The notes beneath the pieces are model-generated. The model searched no databases. It was given only the letters and a program-made list of their open reading frames with translations, and had not been told where the DNA came from. Positions 1 to 6,010 of a DNA stretch of 9,304 nucleotides are shown piece after piece. The position numbers were made by a program, and so were the translations under genes. Numbering within the stretch: position 1 is the first letter of the stretch; every line of letters begins with the position of its first letter. This stretch comes from an uncultured Odoribacter sp. (GTDB taxonomy: Bacteria > Bacteroidota > Bacteroidia > Bacteroidales > Marinifilaceae): contig CAJKZL010000090.1 of NCBI GenBank assembly GCA_905204385.1, positions 1 to 9,304 of the forward strand, written 5' to 3'.

Positions 1-2
1 TT

Positions 3-401
3 CCGGAAGACCGTATTCAGTGGGTAAGGTCTCTGGTTACTGCCGACGGTGTTGTTACCGATCAACTGGTATATCCGGTTCCTCAAGACAATGGAAAGGC
101 CGAAGTGGTCAATACTTTTATCAAGGCAAAACCGTTGTTTGCCGGTGGTAATAGCCGGGGTGACATGGAACTTATGAATACCTCTGTCGGATTAAAGATG
201 ATTGTCAATCCGGATGACAAAAAAGTGGAAAAAGAAATGGGCAATAAAACGGTGAAACAATATTGGGATAACGATCCCCACGCCATCACCGTTTATAGCA
301 ATGACGTTCCGGAAGGGAATTACAAATATGTGACCGGGGAATTGGGCGTAAAGAAAAATGTAACGAACGCAAAGACGGACAAAGCTGTTATCGGATACTA
401 A
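3..401 (+). CDS. HAD-superfamily phosphatase, C-terminal part (5' end outside window)
   Basis: The frame is open from the first bases of the window to a TAA at 399-401, giving 132 residues, so the start lies upstream; the internal GTG at 105 falls inside the conserved region and is not a credible start. The visible part carries the back half of a haloacid dehalogenase (HAD) fold: a GK at residues 31-32 (motif III lysine candidate), then KPLFAGGNSRGDMELM at residues 43-58, which fits motif IV with the metal-binding aspartate at D54 (codon 162-164). HAD phosphatases of this type hydrolyse phosphomonoesters using a nucleophilic aspartate in motif I, which is not in the window. The substrate is unknown and a signal peptide cannot be assessed. 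The stop is 3 bases before a phosphate-type porin gene, suggesting one operon for release and uptake of phosphate (inference). Family call fairly sure, exact role unsure. Confidence 0.75.
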   Translation, partial: PEDRIQWVRSLVTADGVVTDQLVYPVPQDNGKAEVVNTFIKAKPLFAGGNSRGDMELMNTSVGLKMIVNPDDKKVEKEMGNKTVKQYWDNDPHAITVYSNDVPEGNYKYVTGELGVKKNVTNAKTDKAVIGY

Positions 402-404
402 ATC

Positions 405-1544
405 ATGAGAAAAGTTGCATTTGCTTCTGTAATGCTATTGTCGGCGACATTGGCATTCGGACAGACTCGGCCCGAAAAATTGACAGGCTCCGTGAATGGA
501 CGCGTTTATTTTGACGGTACTGCATTCTTCAAAGATAAAACTCATCTGGGAAGCGGGGCTACCATTAGTGATATCCGCTTGGGAGTCAGTGGAAAGTATG
601 AAAATTTCACTGGAAAAATCGACATCGGCTTTGCCAAAAAGTCGGTTTCCCTGAAAGATGTTTTTATCCAGTATAATTTCCAGAAAAACTCCTATGCCCG
701 CTTGGGGCATTTTGCCGAGCCTTTCGGATTGGATTATATGGAAAGTTCCGGCAATATCCGTTTTATTAATGCCGGTTGTGTCACCGAAGCTTTTGCTCCG
801 GGGCGTAAGCTGGGGCTGGAATATTTAGGTTGGAGCAAGAATTTTTGGTATGGCGGCGGTCTGTTCGGCGACACCCATTTCGACCAGCGGCTGGATTTTA
901 AAGGGAACGATGGGTATGCCCTGACCGGTCGGGGGGTATACAATCCTTACCAGAATGAGGGCCAGATCCTGCATGTCGGTGCGGCATTGAGTTTCCGGAC
1001 TCCGGATGCTACCAAAGACGGCAGTAGTGAGCGTTCTGTTTCCTATGGTGCAAACCTGGGGAGTATGGTGAATTCCACTAAATTTGTCAATGCACAAGTG
1101 CCTGATGTTAGAAATACTTTTAAAGTAGCCGGCGAATTTATCGGTGCTATTGGGAAAGTAAGCTTACAGGGAGAATACTTTTTTGTACAAGCCAATCGCA
1201 AGCACGACTTTAAGAAATACCAGGCATGGGGTACTTATGGACAGGTGGGAGTGATCGCTATCGGCGACGGTTATGGTTATTCCACACAATGGGCTCGGCT
1301 CGAATTACCGAAACCCGGAACACTGGAATTTGCTGTCCGCTATTCATGTCTGGATTTGAACGATTCGGATGCAGACATTCTGGGAGGCCAGCAACAACAG
1401 TTTACCTTCGGATGTAACTATTATAGGAAGCAATTAATCCGTTTGCGGCTGAACTATAATTTTGCCCATTTGGACAAACATGCTTTGAACGGAAAAGAGA
1501 ATTTCAACTTTATATCCGCCAGGGTACAGGTATTCCTGAACTGA
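405..1544 (+). CDS. OprO/OprP-type phosphate-selective outer-membrane porin
   Basis: The 379-residue product starts with a clear Sec signal peptide (MRKVAFASVMLLSATLAFGQ, cleavage likely after AFG at residue 19) and continues as alternating polar/aromatic segments typical of an outer-membrane beta barrel. Family features include GTLEFAVRYSCLDLND at residues 305-320 and a late GCNYYRK segment (NYY at 338-340), followed by a final strand ending VQVFLN. These resemble the Phosphate-selective porin O and P family; length is normal. In Pseudomonas such porins pass phosphate or polyphosphate, but Bacteroidota members have rarely been tested, so anion specificity here is inferred. The ATG at 405 follows the upstream HAD-phosphatase stop by 3 bases, indicating co-transcription and probably translational coupling. 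A strong hairpin follows at 1609-1644. No broken or missing part is seen. Confidence 0.85.
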   Translation: MRKVAFASVMLLSATLAFGQTRPEKLTGSVNGRVYFDGTAFFKDKTHLGSGATISDIRLGVSGKYENFTGKIDIGFAKKSVSLKDVFIQYNFQKNSYARLGHFAEPFGLDYMESSGNIRFINAGCVTEAFAPGRKLGLEYLGWSKNFWYGGGLFGDTHFDQRLDFKGNDGYALTGRGVYNPYQNEGQILHVGAALSFRTPDATKDGSSERSVSYGANLGSMVNSTKFVNAQVPDVRNTFKVAGEFIGAIGKVSLQGEYFFVQANRKHDFKKYQAWGTYGQVGVIAIGDGYGYSTQWARLELPKPGTLEFAVRYSCLDLNDSDADILGGQQQQFTFGCNYYRKQLIRLRLNYNFAHLDKHALNGKENFNFISARVQVFLN

Positions 1545-1608
1545 TCGGCATGGGACAGAATCCTTAATCAGGATCCCTGAAGAGGGAAAAAGTCGGTAGA
1601 TAAAATTG

Positions 1609-1644
1609 GAAGCGTTAGAAGTCACCGAAGACTTTTAACGCTTC
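1609..1644 (+). terminator. Hairpin terminator after the porin operon
   Basis: A 15-base arm at 1609-1623 (GAAGCGTTAGAAGTC) pairs with 1630-1644 (GACTTTTAACGCTTC) with a single G-U wobble, around a 6-base loop ACCGAA. It lies 64 bases after the porin stop and before the mfd promoter, the expected place for a transcription end. The downstream stretch TGTTTATC is only weakly T-rich, so this may be a weak intrinsic terminator or a 3'-end protecting stem. A second, poorer hairpin (1560-1563 with 1571-1574) lies between it and the porin stop. Confidence 0.65.
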
Positions 1645-1715
1645 TGTTTATCAGGGAGAGCAAATTGCAAATGTGATATTGCAGCAGCGGGCCTTATTAA
1701 TTCAAAAATATGTAC

Positions 1716-1723
1716 TACCTTTG
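1716..1723 (+). promoter_or_regulatory. Bacteroidota-type -7 element for mfd
   Basis: TACCTTTG exactly matches the Bacteroidota sigma-ABfr -7 consensus TAnnTTTG. No good TTTG -33 box is seen 19 bases upstream; the region there is AT-rich (around 1693-1700). The predicted transcript would start near 1728-1731, which is downstream of the ATG at 1673 and just upstream of the TTG at 1748, so this element also argues for the later start of mfd. Confidence 0.5.
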
Positions 1724-1747
1724 TACTGTTATTTAGAGAGAAATAAG

Positions 1748-2821
1748 TTGAGTACTAAGGATTTATTGCAAAAATACCTGTCTGCGAAAATTATCGGAAA
1801 GCTGACCGCAAAACTGACTTCTGCCGGGGACAGGAAATATAAGCTAATCAATAATGCCGGTTCTGTTACGCCTTTGCTTATCGGAGCGATGCGCCTTACA
1901 CGTCCGGGAATCCGCATTATCGTTTTGAATGACCGGGAAGAAGCCGCTTATTTTTATAACGACATACTTACTTTTGCCGATGAGAAGCAGATTGCTTTTT
2001 TGCCTTCTTCTTACCGGCGGATGATAAAAGAGGAGGAGAAGGATCATGATTCGGTGCTGGTCCGGACGGAGGTGTTGAATAATCTGAGCCAGGGGGAGGT
2101 AGATACGCTGGTCACTTATCCCGAGGCCCTGGCTGAAAAAGTGGTGGATCGGCAGGTGCTGCGTGAAATGTCGATGGTCGTCAGACAAGGCGATAAATTA
2201 TCGCTTTCCTTTGTAGAGAATTTGCTGGTAGAATATGGTTTTCAGCGGAATGATTTTGTTTACGAACCCGGTCAGTTCTCTATCCGGGGGAGCATCATCG
2301 ATGTGTATTCGTTTGCAGAAGAGCAGCCCGTACGGATTGACTTTTTCGGTGATGAGGTGGAGTCGGTGCGTTTTTTCGATATTGAAACTCAGTTGTCGGA
2401 TAAGCGGGTCGACCATGTGTCCATTGTACCTGACTTGAGCGGAGGTGCAGAACTTTCAGAACTGAAGCATACTGATCTGTTCTCGTATTTTGCTGAAAAA
2501 CCGGTATGGTGGGTTAAAAATGGAATGTTTGTTTATGACCGGACCCGGGCTTTAAATAAAGAAACGGGAGAGGAAGAGATCAGTGAGGCAGATGGCCTGA
2601 TGAATTTTATCGATTCCTGTCCGGTTGTGGAGTGGGGACCGGATTTGTATTTCAGAGGGGAGACCGTGGATGCGGGATGCGAACCTCAGCCTCCGACCAA
2701 CAAGCATTTCGATCTGTTGGCTGAAACTTTGCAATCCCGTCAGGCTAACGGTTTTCAGCTATATATCTGTTCCGGCAATGAAATGCAAATACAGCGCATC
2801 CGGGACATCTTTAAGGATTAA
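1748..2821 (+). CDS. mfd: Mfd N-terminal fragment (UvrB-like, UvrA-binding module)
   Basis: This half encodes 357 residues from TTG 1748 to the premature TAA. It contains the UvrB-homology region of Mfd: a degenerate nucleotide-binding-like start (NNAGSVTPLLIG, without a Walker lysine, as is usual in Mfd), a VLNDREEAAYFYNDI segment, YEPGQFSIRGSIIDVY at residues 172-187 and IDFFGDEVESVRFFD at residues 197-211. In Mfd this module binds UvrA and, together with the C-terminal domain, restrains the motor. The fragment ends in the middle of domain 3, at IRDIFKD, so the last domain would be left unfinished and could be unstable. If translated alone it would have no motor and no polymerase-binding domain. 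An ATG at 1673 would extend it to 382 residues but gives an unrelated N-terminus and precedes the likely transcription start. Confidence 0.75.
   Translation: MSTKDLLQKYLSAKIIGKLTAKLTSAGDRKYKLINNAGSVTPLLIGAMRLTRPGIRIIVLNDREEAAYFYNDILTFADEKQIAFLPSSYRRMIKEEEKDHDSVLVRTEVLNNLSQGEVDTLVTYPEALAEKVVDRQVLREMSMVVRQGDKLSLSFVENLLVEYGFQRNDFVYEPGQFSIRGSIIDVYSFAEEQPVRIDFFGDEVESVRFFDIETQLSDKRVDHVSIVPDLSGGAELSELKHTDLFSYFAEKPVWWVKNGMFVYDRTRALNKETGEEEISEADGLMNFIDSCPVVEWGPDLYFRGETVDAGCEPQPPTNKHFDLLAETLQSRQANGFQLYICSGNEMQIQRIRDIFKD
2819..2821 (+). other. Premature in-frame TAA within mfd
   Basis: The TAA is codon 358 counted from TTG 1748, between AAG GAT and GGC TAT. Mfd homologues, recalled from memory, usually have a charged or polar residue here (as in IFEDRGD), so a single base change from CAA, AAA or GAA would produce it. 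TAA is the normal terminator for other genes in this window (399-401, 5887-5889, 7331-7333), which argues against genome-wide reassignment. Confidence 0.85.
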
Positions 2822-2857
2822 GGCTATGACATTGCGTTTACCTGGCTGGAGGGAGTC

Positions 2858-5056
2858 GTGCATGAGGGCTTTTCGGATGCCAATGAGAAGATTTGTGTTT
2901 ATACGGAGCATCAGATTTTCGATCGTTATCACAAATACCGTTTACAGACTACCCGCATCCGCCAGGGCCGGGAAGCTATTACGCTGAGCGAGTTACACAA
3001 CCTCCATCCCGGGGATTATGTTGTACACATCGATCATGGCATCGGACGGTTCGGAGGATTGGTAAAAATCAGTAATGACGGCAAGGAACAGGAAGCGATA
3101 CGCCTGGTGTATAAAAACAATTCCGAGTTATATGTCGGTTTACATTCCTTGCATAAAATTTCCAAATATAAAGGAAAAGACGGCGTGCCTCCGGTGGTGA
3201 ATAAGCTGGGCGGAGATGCCTGGAATAAATTAAAGCAAAAGACCAAATCCCGGGTAAAGGATATTGCCCGCGAATTGATCGCTTTGTATGCACGGAGGAA
3301 AAAAGAAACGGCTTTTGCTTTTTCAAAGGATTCTTACTTGCAGGAAGAAATGGAAGTTTCGTTTATGTACGAGGAGACTCCCGATCAGATGAAAGCTATC
3401 GAAGCCGTTAAGTCGGACATGGAACAGCCGCAGGTCATGGACCGTCTGGTTTGTGGGGATGTCGGTTTCGGGAAGACAGAAGTCGCTATCCGGGCAGCTT
3501 TTAAAGCCGTGGCCGACAGTAAGCAGGTGGCTGTGCTGGTACCGACCACCGTTTTGGCTTTTCAACATTATACTACTTTTACGAAACGGCTGGAAGGCAT
3601 GCCCTGTCGGGTGGAATATATCAGCCGGATGAAGAAAAGCAGCGAGATAAAAAAAATATTGGACGATCTGAAAAAAGGAAAGGTAGATATCATCATAGGC
3701 ACCCATCGATTGACCAGTAAAGATGTGGAATTTAAGGATCTGGGATTGTTGGTTATCGATGAGGAACAGAAATTCGGGGTAGGGGTAAAAGAGAAATTGA
3801 AACGGTTGAAGCTGAATGTCGATACGTTGACCCTTACAGCTACGCCTATCCCAAGGACTTTGCAGTTTTCTTTGATGGGAGCCCGTGACATGTCGATTAT
3901 CCGTACTCCGCCTCCCAATCGTTATCCTATAGTGACGGAATTGCATCGTTTTGACGAGCAACTGATCAAAGAAGTTATTTTATACGAGATTTCGCGTAAC
4001 GGTCAGGTGTTCTTCATTCACAATCGTGTGGAGACGATCCGCGATATTCAGGGTATGCTGAAGAGGATTCTCCCTCAGGTTAAAACCTGTGTAGCGCACG
4101 GGCAAATGTCCGGAGAAGAGCTTGAAAGAGTGATGCACGATTTTGTGCGGGGTGATTATGACGTTTTAATAGCCACCACCATTATTGAGTCGGGACTGGA
4201 TATCCCTAATGCCAATACCATGATCATCAATCAGGCTCAGAATTATGGCTTAAGCGATTTGCATCAGCTGAGAGGACGAGTGGGGCGTTCGAATAAAAAA
4301 GCGTTTTGTTATCTGCTGACTCCTCCTCTGGATATGGTGAATCCGGATGCCCGTCGGCGTTTGAAAGCCATTGAAGATTTTAGCGGGCTGGGTAGTGGCT
4401 TTAATATCGCAATGCAGGATTTGGATATACGGGGAGCCGGGAATATCCTCGGGGCCGAGCAATCCGGATTTATCGCTGAAATCGGTTATGAGACCTATCA
4501 GCGGATATTGAACGAAGCTTTGTTGGAACTTCGGGAAGAGGAATTTCCTGAAATGCAGGATCGGGGTGCCGAACAACCCAGAGAATTTGTGACCGATTGT
4601 GTCATCGAATCGGATTTTGAAGCCTTGATTCCGGATACTTATGTGGAAAATATCAGCGAGCGTATACGCTTATACCGTGAATTGGATAATATCTGTGATG
4701 AGCAAGGCTTGGAACGGTTCGAGAGAGAATTGAACGACCGTTTCGGGGAACTTCCCTTACAGGTGAAGGGATTGATGGAAGTAGTCCGTACTCGCCGCTA
4801 TTGCCTGGACCTGGGGATAGAAAGGCTGCTGGTCAGGAATGGAAAAATGATCATGTACTTTGTGGGGGAACAAACCTCTCCTTTTTATCAATCGGCTGTG
4901 TTTGCCGGTATCCTGAAATTTGTGCAGAAGCAATTTTTGTCCTGCCGATTAAATGAGAAAAACGGTAAGTTATCTTTGATTTTCACGGAAGTAACCGACG
5001 TGAGCAAGATGGCGGGGTATGTGAAGAAGATGTGGAAAGAGGTGGTAGACGTTTAG
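2858..5056 (+). CDS. mfd: Mfd C-terminal fragment (polymerase-binding domain and DNA translocase)
   Basis: This 732-residue piece could be made from GTG 2858 if translation restarts 36 bases after the TAA; without restart it is silent. Numbered in the full frame, it carries the CarD-like RNA-polymerase interaction domain (HPGDYVVHIDHGIGRFGGL from residue 420), the Walker A motif GDVGFGKT at 570-577, the Walker B/DEEQ box at 671-674, motif III TATPIPRTL from 697, a helicase C-terminal domain with motif VI QLRGRVGRS at 840-848, and the TRCF domain from about residue 947 (FVTDCVIESDFEALIP onward). All motor motifs are intact, so selection seems to have kept this half until recently. It lacks the UvrA-binding module, so coupling to excision repair would be lost. 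The next in-frame ATG lies far downstream, inside the motor region. The gene ends with TAG at 5054-5056, before a heptad repeat. Confidence 0.8.
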   Translation: MHEGFSDANEKICVYTEHQIFDRYHKYRLQTTRIRQGREAITLSELHNLHPGDYVVHIDHGIGRFGGLVKISNDGKEQEAIRLVYKNNSELYVGLHSLHKISKYKGKDGVPPVVNKLGGDAWNKLKQKTKSRVKDIARELIALYARRKKETAFAFSKDSYLQEEMEVSFMYEETPDQMKAIEAVKSDMEQPQVMDRLVCGDVGFGKTEVAIRAAFKAVADSKQVAVLVPTTVLAFQHYTTFTKRLEGMPCRVEYISRMKKSSEIKKILDDLKKGKVDIIIGTHRLTSKDVEFKDLGLLVIDEEQKFGVGVKEKLKRLKLNVDTLTLTATPIPRTLQFSLMGARDMSIIRTPPPNRYPIVTELHRFDEQLIKEVILYEISRNGQVFFIHNRVETIRDIQGMLKRILPQVKTCVAHGQMSGEELERVMHDFVRGDYDVLIATTIIESGLDIPNANTMIINQAQNYGLSDLHQLRGRVGRSNKKAFCYLLTPPLDMVNPDARRRLKAIEDFSGLGSGFNIAMQDLDIRGAGNILGAEQSGFIAEIGYETYQRILNEALLELREEEFPEMQDRGAEQPREFVTDCVIESDFEALIPDTYVENISERIRLYRELDNICDEQGLERFERELNDRFGELPLQVKGLMEVVRTRRYCLDLGIERLLVRNGKMIMYFVGEQTSPFYQSAVFAGILKFVQKQFLSCRLNEKNGKLSLIFTEVTDVSKMAGYVKKMWKEVVDV

Positions 5057-5063
5057 GGATTAA

Positions 5064-5112
5064 AGTTTATAGTTTATAGTTTATAGTTTAAAGTTTAGGG
5101 TTTATAGTGTAA
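5064..5112 (+). repeat. Tandem heptad repeat between mfd and coaX (7 units)
   Basis: Seven consecutive 7-base units are in phase: AGTTTAT three times (5064-5084), then AGTTTAA, AGTTTAG, GGTTTAT and AGTGTAA, the later ones degenerate. The block starts 8 bases after the mfd stop and ends 45 bases before coaX. Exact copies at one end and decayed ones at the other fit slipped-strand growth. Similar AGTTTAT-like noncoding repeats are familiar to me from Bacteroidota intergenic regions, but no function is known to me. No TAnnTTTG promoter element is formed by the repeat. Confidence 0.85.
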
Positions 5113-5120
5113 AGGGGGGA

Positions 5121-5140
5121 GGGATGTGAAGGGATGCGAA
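5121..5140 (+). repeat. Direct tandem repeat of a 10-mer upstream of coaX
   Basis: GGGATGTGAA (5121-5130) is followed immediately by GGGATGCGAA (5131-5140), differing at one base. It lies in a purine-rich stretch 18 bases before the coaX start. It may be chance or a slippage product; no function is proposed. Confidence 0.6.
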
Positions 5141-5157
5141 TTCAATGGATTGTATAG

Positions 5158-5889
5158 ATGAATGTTGTAGTGGATGCGGGTAATACCCGGATAAAATACG
5201 CTTTTTTCGATCAGGATCGGTTGTTGGAAACGAAATACCGTGAGGAAAGTCTTTTAGAAGACGTTCTGAGATGGAAGGCGAAAGGTTTTTCTATGGATGT
5301 TTTTCTATCGGGGAGCGGTAAAATACCCGAAGGCTTGGTGGCTTTGCTGAAAGAGCAGGCGGATTTTTGTGTAGAAGCTTCTCCTTTGATGGAGATGCCG
5401 CTGAAAATCGGCTACGATACGCCGGGTACGCTGGGTTTCGACCGGATTGCCGCCTGTACCGGAGCCCTGAAGTTGTTTCCGGGATGCCCCTTGCTGGTGA
5501 TCGATTCCGGGACGTGCATCACCTTTAATTATGTCAGCGCCGAGGGCATTTTTCTGGGTGGGAATATTTCTCCGGGTTTGGAGATGCGTTTCCGGGGATT
5601 GCAACATTTTACAGCCCGTTTGCCTTTAGTGAGTCCGGAAAAAGAGTATGGAGGGATGGGTACGACAACAGTTGAAGCCATCCGGAATGGAGTGATGCAA
5701 GGGATGCTTTTCGAAGTAGAAAGCTATATACGGCATTTCCTGGAAGGACAAAACCAAGGCAAGGTGGTGATTACCGGAGGGAACGCTTATTATTTAGAGC
5801 AGCATTTACAAGGGGGGACGGTATTTAATGAAAATCTGGGCTTTGTAGGCCTGAATGAAATATTTTTATACACTAAAAAGCTTAATTAA
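5158..5889 (+). CDS. coaX: Type III pantothenate kinase
   Basis: CoaX phosphorylates pantothenate to 4'-phosphopantothenate, the first step of coenzyme A synthesis, in the cytoplasm. The 243-residue product has the ASKHA-fold signature of the family: the N-terminal phosphate loop DAGNTRIK at residues 6-13, the pantothenate/catalytic region GYDTPGTLGFDR at 85-96 with the likely catalytic aspartate D95, DSGTCITF at 116-123, GGNISPGLEMRFRGL at 134-148, and ITGGNA at 205-210. Length is typical. Type III enzymes need a monovalent cation and are not inhibited by CoA (family knowledge). The ATG at 5158 gives the expected short N-terminus; no Shine-Dalgarno sequence is evident. It lies 101 bases after mfd with no clear promoter between, so it may depend on mfd transcription or on a promoter I cannot recognise. 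The following exported-protein gene has its own promoter. Confidence 0.93.
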   Translation: MNVVVDAGNTRIKYAFFDQDRLLETKYREESLLEDVLRWKAKGFSMDVFLSGSGKIPEGLVALLKEQADFCVEASPLMEMPLKIGYDTPGTLGFDRIAACTGALKLFPGCPLLVIDSGTCITFNYVSAEGIFLGGNISPGLEMRFRGLQHFTARLPLVSPEKEYGGMGTTTVEAIRNGVMQGMLFEVESYIRHFLEGQNQGKVVITGGNAYYLEQHLQGGTVFNENLGFVGLNEIFLYTKKLN

Positions 5890-5912
5890 TTGTTAAAATG
5901 TGGTTTTTCTGC

Positions 5913-5943
5913 TGTGTATTTAAAGAAATAAGTAATATTTTTG
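5913..5943 (+). promoter_or_regulatory. Promoter for the TPR-lptC-CBS protein unit
   Basis: TATTTTTG at 5936-5943 matches the Bacteroidota -7 consensus TAnnTTTG. TGTG at 5913-5916 sits exactly 19 bases upstream and is a three-of-four match to the -33 TTTG box. The predicted start near 5950 leaves a 5' leader of roughly 60 bases, AT-rich and without obvious structure, before the ATG at 6011. Confidence 0.6.
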
Positions 5944-6010
5944 CGAAGAGAGAGTTTTAACCGTTAGAATAAAGTTAAATCAACAAAGAAGTTCATAAAA
6001 ACATACAATC

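Larger units (their letters stand above)
1748..5056 (+). pseudogene. mfd: mfd reading frame interrupted by one in-frame TAA (transcription-repair coupling factor)
   Basis: Read through the TAA at 2819-2821, the frame encodes about 1102 codons, the normal size for Bacteroidota Mfd, with all domains in order: UvrB-like N-terminal module, RNA-polymerase interaction domain, RecG-like translocase and C-terminal TRCF domain. Mfd removes RNA polymerase stalled at DNA lesions and recruits UvrA. Both sides of the stop are in the same frame, and the 12 codons between the TAA and the next possible start (GYDIAFTWLEGV) look like normal Mfd sequence, so nothing is deleted or shifted. The TTG at 1748 is the preferred start: it gives the Mfd-like N-terminus STKDLLQKYL, follows the promoter closely and drops 25 unconserved residues that an ATG at 1673 would add. 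The stop may be a true nonsense mutation, an assembly error or, less likely, a readthrough site. The two halves are listed separately. Confidence 0.8.

Noticed and set aside
1560..1574. Small hairpin (ATCC with GGAT) just after the porin stop
   Set aside because: Only four base pairs with a seven-base loop; the outer GGG/CCC pairing needs a five-base bulge, so it is much weaker than the stem at 1609-1644.
1673..1747. Start of mfd at ATG 1673, adding 25 residues
   Set aside because: The extra residues do not resemble Mfd N-termini as I know them, and a good -7 element at 1716-1723 places the transcript start downstream of this ATG.
2819..2821. Reassigned TAA codon (alternative genetic code)
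   Set aside because: TAA ends at least three other genes in this window in the proper place, so reassignment across the genome is not supported.
2625..2987. Open frame spanning the mfd stop codon in another reading frame, as if a frameshift were present
   Set aside because: The mfd frame is the same before and after the TAA and the sequence reads as Mfd right up to and right after it; the other frame has no Mfd-like sequence.
3323..3961. 212-codon open frame on the minus strand within mfd
   Set aside because: It lies opposite the highly conserved translocase region and has a low-complexity, histidine/phenylalanine-rich translation typical of antisense shadows.
5064..5112. CRISPR array or promoter cluster in the heptad repeat
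   Set aside because: The units are contiguous 7-mers without spacers and none forms the TAnnTTTG element.
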